Assembly (NCBI GenBank): GCA_025055015.1
Contig: JANWYQ010000170.1
Location: forward strand, 1-36,213
Direction: 5' to 3'
From: Caldilineales bacterium
Lineage (GTDB): Bacteria; Chloroflexota; Anaerolineae; JAAEKA01
Length of the DNA stretch: 36,213 nucleotides
Part shown: one piece after another, positions 8,499-15,744 of the stretch
Layout of the letters: each line of letters starts with the position of its first letter
How positions within the stretch are numbered: position 1 is the stretch's first letter
Translations under genes and position numbers: made by a program
The notes under the pieces: model-generated
Databases searched by the model: none
What the model was told of the DNA's origin: nothing
The model's input: only the letters and a program-made list of their open reading frames with translations

Positions 8499-8536
8499 AA
8501 AAAAAGCTCCTTTCGCCACAAGGACGAAAGGAGCTT
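8499..8536 (-). terminator. Rho-independent terminator of the valS T-box leader
   Basis: Minus-strand stem AAGCTCCTTTCG (plus 8525-8536) / CGAAAGGAGCTT (plus 8504-8515) with a 9-nt loop, followed by a run of seven T. The 12-bp stem ending in a U-tract is a textbook intrinsic terminator. It sits directly after the T-box sequence, so it is the regulated off-state of the leader. Confidence 0.93.
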
Positions 8537-8614
8537 CCGCGGTACCACCTTGCTTGACAGCCGCGCTGGGCCGGCTGTCCTCTCTGCGCTGTAACGGGCG
8601 GACCCGGATGGGCT

Positions 8615-8663
8615 TACTGAGTGGCCGGTGCTCAGCGATCAGCAGTCGGTGATCGGCGACCGG
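8615..8663. repeat. Seven heptamers inside the valS T-box leader
   Basis: On the minus strand: CCGGTCG, CCGATCA, CCGACTG, CTGATCG, CTGAGCA, CCGGCCA, CTCAGTA, exactly 49 nt. These match the CCGNTCA class of the array at 15650-15740 and the copy inside valS. They lie between Stem I and the antiterminator region of the leader RNA. Confidence 0.75.
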
Positions 8664-8814
8664 CGGCGCCTTTCGGCCCAGCGACTCCCCGGCGACCTTC
8701 GGCGGCGCTCACGTCGAGATGGGCTCTCAGCCGGCGACCCGTCCTCTCTGGCGACGGCCTACCGCCTACTCCTCCGGTTCGCAGTCGTTAAGTATGCGGT
8801 TGCAACGCAGGCCG

Positions 8815-8843
8815 ATTATAGCCCAGCCATCCGCTTCTGTCAA
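8815..8843 (-). promoter_or_regulatory. Consensus promoter of valS
   Basis: Minus strand TTGACA (8843-8838), 17-bp spacer, TATAAT (8820-8815): a perfect match to the housekeeping consensus. It sits just after the 3' end of the cyclophilin gene, with a start near 8808. This defines a leader of about 330 nt including the T-box. Confidence 0.9.
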
Positions 8844-8860
8844 AGCCCTGGTCGGTCTGC

Positions 8861-10216
8861 CTACTGCCGGTCGCGCACCTCGATGGTGATGGTCTTGATC
8901 AGGTCGCCGGGCGCGGTGGCGGTGTTGGGATCGCGCAGGCTGATGCTGCGCACGACGTCCATGCCCTCCACCACCTTGCCGAAGACGGTGTGCATGTCGT
9001 CCAGCCACGGGGTGGCGTCGAAGGTGATGAAGAACTGGCTGCCGTTGGTGTTGGGACCGGCGTTGGCCATGCTGACGATGCCGGCGGAGTCGTGGCGCAG
9101 CTCCGGCACGAACTCGTCGGCGAAGCGGTAGCCGGGGCCGCCTGCGCCGGTGCCCGTGGGGTCGCCCGCCTGGGCCATGAACCCCTCGATCACCCGGTGG
9201 AAGGTGGTGTTGTCGTAGTAGCCGAGGCTGGCCAGCACCACGAAGTTGTTCACCGTCACCGGCGTCTTGTCCTCGAACAGGTCAATCAGGATGTCGCCCT
9301 TCTCGGTGGTGATGCGGGCCAGGTAGTCCTTGCCCGGCTGGAGCTGCATGATGGGGGGCGTGTTGAAGCGGTTGGCCCGCTGCTCCGGCGGCAGGTCGGC
9401 CAGCGGCCGGTTGCCCATGGGGTCAATCACCGGCGACACCGGCTCCGGCGTAGGCGTGGGCGGCGGCGGCGTGGGCGCGCGGCGCTCGGCCGCCTCCCGG
9501 ACGGTGATCTGGCGGATGACGTCGTTGGTGGCGATCTGCTTGGCGATCTCCAGCCCCTCCACCACCTGGCCGAAGACGGCGTAGATGCCGTCCAGCTGGG
9601 GCACCGGCTCCAGCAGCACGAAGAACTGGCTGCCGTTAGAGCGCCGCTCCGGGTTCATCGGGTCGGGCAGGCGCAGGTAGCCCACGGCGCCCTCCAGGTG
9701 GGGCAGGCCGAACTCGGCTGCCACCTGGTAGCCCACGTCGGCCTCGCCGGTGCCCAGGGGGTCGCCGGTGAGGATGGCAGCGGGCGGGCTGGCCACCGTC
9801 ATGGAGATGCCGTCGTAGAAGCCCAGGCTGGCCAGCACGACGAAGTTGTTGGCGCCGATGGGCGCCTCCTTGCTGTACAGCTCCACCACGAAGTTGCCCT
9901 TGTTGGTCTCGAAGGTGGCTTGGTAGACCTTGTTGGGGTCAATCTGCAGGTCGGGCGCCTCGGAGAAGCGGTTTACCCGCTCGGCGCGCGGGAGAGCGGC
10001 CAGCGGGCGCTGGTCGTCCGTGGGCAGGGTAGGCTTGCCGCCGGCAGGCGCCGAGGCGGGGGCCGTGGCTGCGGGCGCCGGCGTGGGCGTGGGTGGCTCA
10101 GGGGTGGCCGTGGGCGTGGGCGGCGCCGGGGTCACGGCGCTGCAGGCGCTGGCCAGCAGGCCAACCAGGACGGCCGCAGCCAGAAGGACGAGTAGTTTTT
10201 GCAGTGGGTGAGACAA
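8861..10216 (-). CDS. Lipoprotein with two cyclophilin-type PPIase domains
   Basis: Predicted cell-surface peptidyl-prolyl cis-trans isomerase of 451 residues. It starts with TTG at 10216, supported by GGAGG nine bases upstream. The signal peptide ends in a lipobox (LASAC, Cys25), followed by a long Pro/Ala/Thr linker. Two cyclophilin domains follow, at about 95-245 and 285-451. The second is well conserved, with FHRVIEGFMAQAGDP, the GSQFFIT strand and the WLDDMHTVFGKV segment, so it should be active. The first keeps the fold markers (GSQFFVLL, YAVFGQVVEGLE) but has SMTVASPPAAILTGDP where FHRV...QAGDP should be, so it lacks the catalytic Arg and is probably inactive. Between the domains a PTP-rich linker recurs. 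It lies 88 nt downstream of the nucleotide-sugar dehydrogenase on the same strand. Confidence 0.92.
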   Translation of the reverse strand: MSHPLQKLLVLLAAAVLVGLLASACSAVTPAPPTPTATPEPPTPTPAPAATAPASAPAGGKPTLPTDDQRPLAALPRAERVNRFSEAPDLQIDPNKVYQATFETNKGNFVVELYSKEAPIGANNFVVLASLGFYDGISMTVASPPAAILTGDPLGTGEADVGYQVAAEFGLPHLEGAVGYLRLPDPMNPERRSNGSQFFVLLEPVPQLDGIYAVFGQVVEGLEIAKQIATNDVIRQITVREAAERRAPTPPPPTPTPEPVSPVIDPMGNRPLADLPPEQRANRFNTPPIMQLQPGKDYLARITTEKGDILIDLFEDKTPVTVNNFVVLASLGYYDNTTFHRVIEGFMAQAGDPTGTGAGGPGYRFADEFVPELRHDSAGIVSMANAGPNTNGSQFFITFDATPWLDDMHTVFGKVVEGMDVVRSISLRDPNTATAPGDLIKTITIEVRDRQ

Positions 10217-10261
10217 GTGGGTGTTCCTCCGTGGAGATGGAGCTGGAAGGTTGGGGGCTGC

Positions 10262-10296
10262 GATGCGTGATGCGTTGCGTGTGTGTAATGCGTAAT
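10262..10296. repeat. Short heptamer array, class GNGTAAT
   Basis: Five 7-mers: GATGCGT, GATGCGT, TGCGTGT, GTGTAAT, GCGTAAT. They occupy the gap between the nucleotide-sugar dehydrogenase stop and the cyclophilin gene. Related to the GNGNAAC-class arrays at 17354 and 34105. Confidence 0.65.
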
Positions 10297-10297
10297 G

Positions 10298-10315
10298 CCG
10301 GGCTTCAGCCGGGCG
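10298..10315. repeat. CTTCAG-centred palindrome overlapping a stop codon
   Basis: GCCGGGCTTCAGCCGGGC: the CCGGG/CCGGC-type arms flank a CTTCAG core, and the TGA stop of the dehydrogenase gene (10305-10307) falls inside it. It shares its core with elements at 5640-5652 and 26758-26771. Confidence 0.55.
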
Positions 10316-11648
10316 CCGGCAAGGGCGCGCCCAGCCGCAACACCTTGCCCGCCGCGCCGTCGAGCCCGGCGGTGACGTTGACCGAATCGATCACCACCGG
10401 CGCTCGCTCGATGACGGACCGGTAGTCCACGTTGGTGTGCCCGGTGACGATCACCGCGGCGTCGCACTCGGCCAGCCCTTCGGCCAGAGGGGTGGACTCC
10501 AGCAGGACCTCCGGCCGGTGCAGGGCGCGGCCGCCCACGCGGAAGCAGGGCACGTAGGGGTCATGGTAGCGCACGTGGGCGCCGGCCTCCAGCAGCAGCT
10601 CGATCACCCGCTCGGCCGGCGAGTTGCGGGCGTCGTCCACGTTGCGCTTGAACGCCACGCCCAGCACCAACACCCGCGCGCCCTTCAGCGGCCGGCCCAG
10701 GAGATTCAGCCCTTTGGCCACCAGGTGCACCACGTGCTCCGGCATGTCGGCGTTGACCTCGGCCGCCAGCTCGATGAACTTGGTGTAGAAGTCGAACTCC
10801 CGCGCCTTCCACGACAGGTAGTAGGGGTCAACCGGGATGCAGTGGCCGCCCACGCCCGGACCGGGGGTGAAGGCCATGAAGCCGAAGGGCTTGGTGCGGG
10901 CGGCGGCGATCACCTCCCAGATGTCAATGCCCATGCGCTCCATCAGCAGCGCCAGCTCGTTCACCAGCGCGATGTTGACGCTGCGGAAGATGTTCTCCAG
11001 CAGCTTGGTCATCTCGGCCGCGCGCGGGGTGGAGACGGGGTGCACCTGGGCGGTGAGGTGGCGGAAGAGGCGGCAAGCCAGGTCGGTGCAGGCGGGGGTC
11101 AGGCCGCCCACCACCTTGGGCGTGTTGTGCGCGCTGTAGGTCGGATTGCCGGGGTCAATGCGCTCCGGCGAGAAGACCAGGTGGAAGTCGCGGCCGGCCG
11201 CCAGCCCGCTGCGCTCCAGGATCGGCTGCACCACCTCCTCGGTGGTGCCGGGGAAGGTGGTGCTCTGCAGGATCACCATCTGCCCCGGCCGCAGGTGGGG
11301 CTGGATACCCTCGGCCGCGGCCACGATGTAGCTCAGGTCGGGGGTCTTGGTGGCGTCGAAGGGCGTGGGCACACAGATCAACACCACGTCCACGTCTGCG
11401 ATGCAGCGGTAGTCGGTGGTGGCCCACAGCCGGCCGGCGGCCACCAGCTCGGCCAAGACGGCCGACGGCACGTCGGCGATCTCGCTGACGCCCTGGTTGA
11501 CCGCAGCCACCCGCCGCGGGTTCACGTCCAGCCCGACGACGCGAAAGCCGGCCTGGCCAAAGGCCGCCGCATGGGGCAGCCCCACGTAGCCCAGGCCGAT
11601 GACGCAGATGACGGCTTGTTTGGTGGCAATTTTCTCTTCCAGGCTCAT
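10305..11648 (-). CDS. Nucleotide-sugar dehydrogenase, UDP-GlcNAc 6-dehydrogenase (WbpA-like)
   Basis: NAD-dependent enzyme that oxidises C6 of a UDP-sugar to the uronate, supplying precursors for surface polysaccharide. The start is the ATG at 11648 (447 aa). The frame is open far upstream, but that part is antiparallel noise over the flippase gene. The N-terminal Rossmann motif is GLGYVGLP. The active-site segment GPGVGGHCIPVDPYYLSWKA carries the catalytic Cys270 and resembles the UDP-N-acetylglucosamine dehydrogenases (WbpA) more than UDP-glucose dehydrogenases. The C-terminal UDP-binding domain with GVAFKRNVDDARNSPA is present. It is 23 nt downstream of the flippase gene and third in the polysaccharide operon. 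Family is certain; the exact substrate is inferred from the active-site motif. Confidence 0.9.
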   Translation of the reverse strand: MSLEEKIATKQAVICVIGLGYVGLPHAAAFGQAGFRVVGLDVNPRRVAAVNQGVSEIADVPSAVLAELVAAGRLWATTDYRCIADVDVVLICVPTPFDATKTPDLSYIVAAAEGIQPHLRPGQMVILQSTTFPGTTEEVVQPILERSGLAAGRDFHLVFSPERIDPGNPTYSAHNTPKVVGGLTPACTDLACRLFRHLTAQVHPVSTPRAAEMTKLLENIFRSVNIALVNELALLMERMGIDIWEVIAAARTKPFGFMAFTPGPGVGGHCIPVDPYYLSWKAREFDFYTKFIELAAEVNADMPEHVVHLVAKGLNLLGRPLKGARVLVLGVAFKRNVDDARNSPAERVIELLLEAGAHVRYHDPYVPCFRVGGRALHRPEVLLESTPLAEGLAECDAAVIVTGHTNVDYRSVIERAPVVIDSVNVTAGLDGAAGKVLRLGAPLPAPG

Positions 11649-11671
11649 CGCATCGTTCCCCAACAAAGTGC

Positions 11672-13297
11672 TTATCGCCCTAGCCGCAACATGGCGCGAA
11701 TGGCCACCCGCTCGTCCTCGTCGAAGGTGCGCAGCAGCCACAGCGCGGCCAGAAAAGCCGCCAGCCCCAGCGCGCCTAACACCGAGGACTGCACAAACGC
11801 AGCCCGTGTGCCGGCGACCTCGCCGGTCCACAGCCGGTTGCCCAGGGCAAACACCAAGCCGGAGACGGCGCAGCTCGCCACAATCTTGGCCAGCGAGGGC
11901 CAGGTGCGCTGCCATTGGAAGTGCCGCCACATGGCCACCGTGCCGATGACGAAGGGGACCCCTTCGGCCACCAGGATGGCGCCGCTGACGCCCACGGCGT
12001 AGAGCCGCGGGATAGCCCACCAGGCGAACAGGAACCCGGCCGCCAGCCCCAGCGCCAGCCCCAGGGTCTCCAGCCGCTGGCGGCCCTGCGACACCAGCGT
12101 CACGCCGTACAGCCAGTTGAAAAAGAAGAGGGGCGTCACCAGGCCCAGCACCCGCAACACCTGCGCCGCGCCGGCTAGGTCCACCCCCTCGCCCAGCAGC
12201 AGGATCACGATGGGATCGGCCAGGAAGAGGAAGGCCAGCACCAGCAGCAGGCTGATGGCGGTGAAGAGCTTGGTGCTCTTGACGAAGGCCACGTCGAACT
12301 GTTCCGGCCGGGCGGCGGCGCGCTTGCTGAACACCGGCAGCATGGCGCCGGCAAAGGCTGCCGGCAGGATGCGCATCTGCTGCACCACCCGCAGCGGGCC
12401 GTAGAGCACGCCGTTCACCAGGTCGCCCTGGGCCTGGCCCAGCCAGAGCACCGTCAGCACCACGCCCCCGCGCCAGATGTAGCTGCGCAGCACCAAGCTC
12501 AGGCCCACGGGCAGCGAGTCCACCAGCATGCGCCATGCCAGGGCCGCCTCCGGCCAGCGCGACGACGGCGCCGTCGAGGGGCGACCCTTCAGCCGCGCCC
12601 ACAGCCGTCCGGGCAGCCGGATCGCCGCCTCCAAGGAGGCAGGGACCAGCGACCACGCCACGCGCGTGTGGGCGAAGCGCCGCTCCGCCACCCACCACTG
12701 GTAGGCGAGGGCGATGGCGTTGGCCGCCAGCCGCGCCCCGAACAGGGCCACCAGCCCCAGGTCCAGCCCGATCACCGCCACGGTCAACAGCAGCTGAAAG
12801 ACCTGCCCCAAGGTCAGCCCCCAGAACTGGAACACCATGCGCTGGTGGGCCTGAAAGATGGAGCCGAAGACGTCTCCCAGCAGGTAGAGGGCCTGGGCCG
12901 CGCCGAACACCAGGATGGCCAGCCAGAGCTCTGGATCGCCGCTGCTGGCCGCAGCCAAGGCCAGCACGGCCAACAGGACGGCGCTGAGCAACACCCGCAG
13001 GGTGAAGATGGCGCTGCTGTAGCGCCCGGCGTGGGGCAGGTCGCGGGCGGCATCGCGCACCTGGATGCGGCTCATCCCCAGGTCAATGAACACCACCACC
13101 AGCTCGATGAAGCTGATGACGTAGGCGTAGCGCCCTAGGCCCGCCTGCCCCAGGTAGCGAGCCACCAGCCCCACCACCACCAGGCTGACCACCGACTGGA
13201 TGGCGAAGGCAGCCAGCAGGAGCCCGGAGTTGATGGCCACGCGGCGCTCAGAGGACTGCGGCCGCGCCTCGATGGTGGGGGGCAGTGCGGAGCTCAT
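11672..13297 (-). CDS. Polysaccharide flippase (Wzx/MOP superfamily)
   Basis: Integral membrane protein of 541 residues expected to move lipid-linked oligosaccharide units across the cytoplasmic membrane. It has about 12-14 hydrophobic segments spread over the whole length and the typical N-terminal pattern of Wzx proteins, with a first helix following a short polar start and the segment LVARYLGQAGLGRYAYVISF, where LG..GLG.YA is characteristic of the family. A polar cytoplasmic loop occurs at about 225-245. The ATG at 13297 lacks a good ribosome-binding site, so a different start nearby is possible. It sits between the chain-length protein gene (47-nt gap) and the WbpA-like dehydrogenase gene (23-nt gap), all on the same strand, which supports the role. 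Glycosyltransferases are not in this operon and must be elsewhere. Confidence 0.9.
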   Translation of the reverse strand: MSSALPPTIEARPQSSERRVAINSGLLLAAFAIQSVVSLVVVGLVARYLGQAGLGRYAYVISFIELVVVFIDLGMSRIQVRDAARDLPHAGRYSSAIFTLRVLLSAVLLAVLALAAASSGDPELWLAILVFGAAQALYLLGDVFGSIFQAHQRMVFQFWGLTLGQVFQLLLTVAVIGLDLGLVALFGARLAANAIALAYQWWVAERRFAHTRVAWSLVPASLEAAIRLPGRLWARLKGRPSTAPSSRWPEAALAWRMLVDSLPVGLSLVLRSYIWRGGVVLTVLWLGQAQGDLVNGVLYGPLRVVQQMRILPAAFAGAMLPVFSKRAAARPEQFDVAFVKSTKLFTAISLLLVLAFLFLADPIVILLLGEGVDLAGAAQVLRVLGLVTPLFFFNWLYGVTLVSQGRQRLETLGLALGLAAGFLFAWWAIPRLYAVGVSGAILVAEGVPFVIGTVAMWRHFQWQRTWPSLAKIVASCAVSGLVFALGNRLWTGEVAGTRAAFVQSSVLGALGLAAFLAALWLLRTFDEDERVAIRAMLRLGR

Positions 13298-13343
13298 CGA
13301 GAGACGACAAGGATGAGGTGCTGCGGCTTGAGCCGCCGGCGGA

Positions 13344-14561
13344 TCAGCGGCCCGCAGCCGGCTGTTGCATGGCGGCGCTGCGCCGGGCCCGCCGCGTTGC
13401 GGCCGCGTCCAGCCACAGGGCAGCGATGGTGCCCAGGATCAAGCCGACCCCGGCAGCCGTGACCAGCTGGGCCAGCTGCCGAGTGCGCACCGGCCGGCTA
13501 GGCGGCGTGGCCTGGCTGACCACGGTCACCAGCCCCGGCTCCACCCGCGCTTGCATCTCCAGCTCGGTGACCTTGCGGGTGAGCACCTGGTACAGCTCGC
13601 GGGCGAGGTTGCGCTCCCGCAGCAGGTCGTCGTAGACGCGCCAGTCGTGGGCTACCTCGGCCTGCACCGGCGCCAGCTCGGCCTGCAGCGCAGCCAGGCT
13701 GGCGGCCAGGGAGCGCTCCTCCTGGCGCAGCAGCTCGGCCAGCGCGGTTGGATTGCTCAGCAGCGCCTGCGCCCGCTCTGGGGTGGCGATCCCCCGCTGG
13801 CTGAGCACGGGCCCGGCCAGCCGCTCCCACGGCAAGAGGCGCAGGTCCACGCCCGGCTGCGCCATCTGGTCCAGCAGGTAGCGCAGGGCGGCCAGGTCGG
13901 TCTCGTACTCCGCCACCTTGCGGTTGAGGATCTCCAGCCGCTGCTGGTTGGGCGCGAACTTGGTCATGGTGCGGTCGTAGCCCGCGGTCAGGCCGTAGAG
14001 GCCGGACGCGGCGCGGCCCTGTTCGATCTGGGTGTCCAGCTCGGCCACCCGCCGGGCAGCGGCCTCCAGCTCCTTGCGGAAGTTGGCCAGGTAGCCCTCG
14101 TAGCCGTAGAGCCGACGGGTTAGGGCGATGAGGCCGTCGGACCAGGCGTTGGCCATGGCCGCAGCCTGGTTGGGGTCGGGAGCGGTGGCAGTGACCACGA
14201 CGGTGCGGCCGTCGCCCGCGCGCACGCCCACGGCCGCGGCCAGCTCGTCGGCCGTCATGCTGTAGCCGGCGGCTTGGAGCGTCTGCAGCGCGGCCTGGAC
14301 CACCTCGTTCGAGCGGCTGACTGCCAGCACATCGCGCTGCCAGTCGCGCTGGGTCTCGGTGAGGGGCTGGAAGGAGCCGTCGAAGCGCCACTGGAAGCGG
14401 GGATACTGCACCAGGAGCACGCTGGAAGCCTGGTAGGACCGGGGCTGCGCCATGCCTGCGGCTAACACCAACGCCAGGGCCAGGACCGTGAAAAGAGCGA
14501 TCACCCACCAGCGGCGACGCAACGCCGCCAGGACGCTGTTCAGATCAATTTCGTTCGCCAT
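13344..14561 (-). CDS. Polysaccharide co-polymerase / Wzz-type chain-length protein
   Basis: A 405-residue inner-membrane protein of the polysaccharide co-polymerase family, which sets chain length or export of surface glycans. It has the canonical layout. A short polar N-terminus (DLNSVLAALRRRWWVIALF) leads into the first membrane helix at about 18-37. A long extracytoplasmic region follows, with extended helical stretches rich in Ala, Leu, Glu and Arg (about 140-340, probable coiled coil). A Pro-containing segment PSRPVRTRQLAQL enters the second helix at about 367-390, and a short basic tail ends the protein. No Walker motif or tyrosine-kinase domain is fused. The ATG at 14561 follows GAGGAGA. 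It is the first gene of the exopolysaccharide operon, 26 nt downstream of the predicted start of transcription. Confidence 0.88.
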   Translation of the reverse strand: MANEIDLNSVLAALRRRWWVIALFTVLALALVLAAGMAQPRSYQASSVLLVQYPRFQWRFDGSFQPLTETQRDWQRDVLAVSRSNEVVQAALQTLQAAGYSMTADELAAAVGVRAGDGRTVVVTATAPDPNQAAAMANAWSDGLIALTRRLYGYEGYLANFRKELEAAARRVAELDTQIEQGRAASGLYGLTAGYDRTMTKFAPNQQRLEILNRKVAEYETDLAALRYLLDQMAQPGVDLRLLPWERLAGPVLSQRGIATPERAQALLSNPTALAELLRQEERSLAASLAALQAELAPVQAEVAHDWRVYDDLLRERNLARELYQVLTRKVTELEMQARVEPGLVTVVSQATPPSRPVRTRQLAQLVTAAGVGLILGTIAALWLDAAATRRARRSAAMQQPAAGR

Positions 14562-14593
14562 AGGTCTCCTCGGTACCGATGGTAGCGGCCGGG

Positions 14594-14622
14594 ATTATAG
14601 CACACAAGGCGGGTTCGGACAA
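14594..14622 (-). promoter_or_regulatory. Promoter of the polysaccharide operon
   Basis: Minus strand TTGTCC (14622-14617), 17-bp spacer, TATAAT (14599-14594). The -10 is perfect and the -35 matches at four positions. A start near 14587 gives a leader of about 26 nt. Confidence 0.75.
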
Positions 14623-14684
14623 CGAGCGAGGGGCCGTAGCGCTGCCCATGCGATGGCGTGGTCGCCGTTCGGCCGGACCTCCCC

Positions 14685-15341
14685 TCAGCGCGCCAGCTGC
14701 ACGGCTCCCCAGGCCAGCCACGCGCCCAGGCCGATCAGCAACACGCCCAACGCGACCAGGATGCGGCGGTACCAGGCGTCGGTGAAGCGATGGGACTGGC
14801 TGCCCACCAAGGCGGCCACCGCCACCTTGCTCCCCACCAAGGTGGCGTAGAAGCCGACCAGGAAGGCGACCCCTTGCCAAGGGCTGCGGCTCCAGGCGGC
14901 CAGCAGCGTCGGCCCGCCCACCGTGGCCCAGAACAGGTAAGGGTGGGGGTTGAGGGCGTTGACCAGGGCTCCGCGGCGCAGCGCGCGGTGGCTCGAAGGC
15001 GGGTCCACTGTTGAAGGCCGGTCCACCGTCGAAGAGTGGACCAGACTAGGGGCCGCCTCCCGCGCCGAGCGGATCGTCTCCCAGCCTAGGTAGACCACGT
15101 AGAGGCCGCCGGCCAAGCCGACCACAGCCAGGGTCCAGGGTGGCAGCCGGCTGAGCAGGAAGAGGGAGAGCAGGATGATGGGCAGGTCGGTGATGAAGGG
15201 CGCAACGGCTACCCGCAGGCCATGCCAGAACCCCTCGCGCAGGGAGGTGGCGATCACCAGCGTCATCAGCGGCCCGGGGCTAAGCCCGGCCGACAAGCCT
15301 AGGCTGAGGCCGAGAAGAAGGGGAGACACGAGAAGGGGCAA
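14685..15341 (-). CDS. LysE/RhtB family exporter
   Basis: Membrane exporter of the LysE superfamily, which excretes amino acids or related metabolites. The 218-residue protein has about six hydrophobic segments. It carries the family's N-terminal signature GLSAGLSPGPLMTLVIATSL and, in the second half, LVNALNPHPYLFWATVGGP, matching the conserved NPK/NP motif of the family. The cytoplasmic loop at about 92-115 carries an extra hydrophilic segment (STVDRPSTVDPP) encoded by an 18-bp direct repeat. The start is uncertain. The TTG at 15341 is embedded in the heptamer block and no ribosome-binding site is visible; a GTG at 15329 is an alternative. The substrate cannot be told from sequence. Confidence 0.87.
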   Translation of the reverse strand: MPLLVSPLLLGLSLGLSAGLSPGPLMTLVIATSLREGFWHGLRVAVAPFITDLPIILLSLFLLSRLPPWTLAVVGLAGGLYVVYLGWETIRSAREAAPSLVHSSTVDRPSTVDPPSSHRALRRGALVNALNPHPYLFWATVGGPTLLAAWSRSPWQGVAFLVGFYATLVGSKVAVAALVGSQSHRFTDAWYRRILVALGVLLIGLGAWLAWGAVQLAR

Positions 15342-15640
15342 TGGTCAATGGTTAATGGTCAATGGTCAATGGTCAATGCTCAATGGTCAATGGCCAATGG
15401 GGAGTGTGTGATAGTCAGTTGGCCATTGGCCATTGGCAATTAACCATTGGCAATGGTCAACGGTCAATGGTCAATGGGGAGTGTGTGATAGTCAGTTGGC
15501 CATTGACAATTGGCAATTGACCATTGGCAATTGGCAACGGTCAATGGCCAATGGGGAGTGTGTGATGGTCAGTTGGCCATTGGCAATTGGCAATTGACCA
15601 TTGGCAATTGGCAACGGCGAAATTCCCTGCCCACCGCTCA
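15342..15640. repeat. Heptamer array (GTCAATG class) with three 77-bp units
   Basis: The block begins with repeated GTCAATG/GTTAATG 7-mers and then alternates with their reverse complement. The core GGGGAGTGTGTGATAGTCAG occurs at 15399, 15476 and 15553, exactly 77 bp apart (11 x 7), with one base change in the third copy. Each core is flanked by inverted arms such as CAATGGCCAA / TTGGCCATTG, so every unit can fold into a hairpin with the core as loop. There is no gene in this stretch. It separates the LysE gene from the small membrane protein gene. Confidence 0.85.
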
Positions 15641-15649
15641 TGCACCCAG

Positions 15650-15744
15650 TCAACCGCTCACCGTTCACCGCTCACCGATCACTGGTCACCGTTTACCGAT
15701 CACCGCTCACCGATCACTGGTCACCGTTCACCGTTCACCGATCC
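15650..15744. repeat. Heptamer array, class CCGNTCA
   Basis: A run of 7-mers such as CCGCTCA, CCGTTCA, CCGATCA, CTGGTCA and CCGTTTA continues directly from the GTCAATG block. The last copies supply the stop codon of the 98-aa membrane protein gene (TGA at 15737-15735). The same class occurs inside valS and its T-box leader. Confidence 0.8.

Larger units (their letters stand above)
8499..8808 (-). promoter_or_regulatory. T-box riboswitch controlling valS, GUC specifier
   Basis: This leader senses uncharged tRNA-Val and allows read-through into valS. The T-box sequence AAGGTGGTACCGCGG is at 8551-8537, immediately before the terminator. Stem I can be traced. CGACT near the 5' end pairs with AGTCG. 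The specifier loop has GAGTA (8771-8767) on one side and GAA-G-GTC on the other, bounded by GGCGG/CCGCC. The codon displayed is GTC (8696-8694), a valine codon. AGAGAG (8749-8744) and GGCTG (8730-8726) match the expected Stem I bulge and distal loop. A hairpin GACAGCCG/CGGCTGTC lies just before the T-box. Between Stem I and that hairpin there are seven CCGNTCA-class heptamers (8615-8663), not part of the usual architecture. Confidence 0.92.

Noticed and set aside
6849-8594. Open frame of 581 codons on the plus strand opposite valS
   Set aside because: It is the antisense shadow of a GC-rich conserved gene, low complexity in His, Val, Ala and Gly, with no family character or ribosome-binding site.
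8990-10195. Open frame of 401 codons opposite the cyclophilin gene
   Set aside because: Composed of Arg/Gly/Val-rich antisense translation; the minus-strand gene has clear domains and signal peptide.
10437-12002. Open frame of 521 codons opposite the nucleotide-sugar dehydrogenase
   Set aside because: Antisense shadow; the real gene on the minus strand has Rossmann and active-site motifs throughout.
11649-12698. Upstream extension of the nucleotide-sugar dehydrogenase frame as a fusion protein
   Set aside because: The extra 350 codons lie over the flippase gene in another frame and show no domain. The ATG at 11648 starts the canonical N-terminus.
15342-15744. Regular repeats suggestive of a CRISPR array
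   Set aside because: Units are made of 7-mers with a fixed 77-bp period and near-identical cores; there are no unique spacers and no cas genes nearby.
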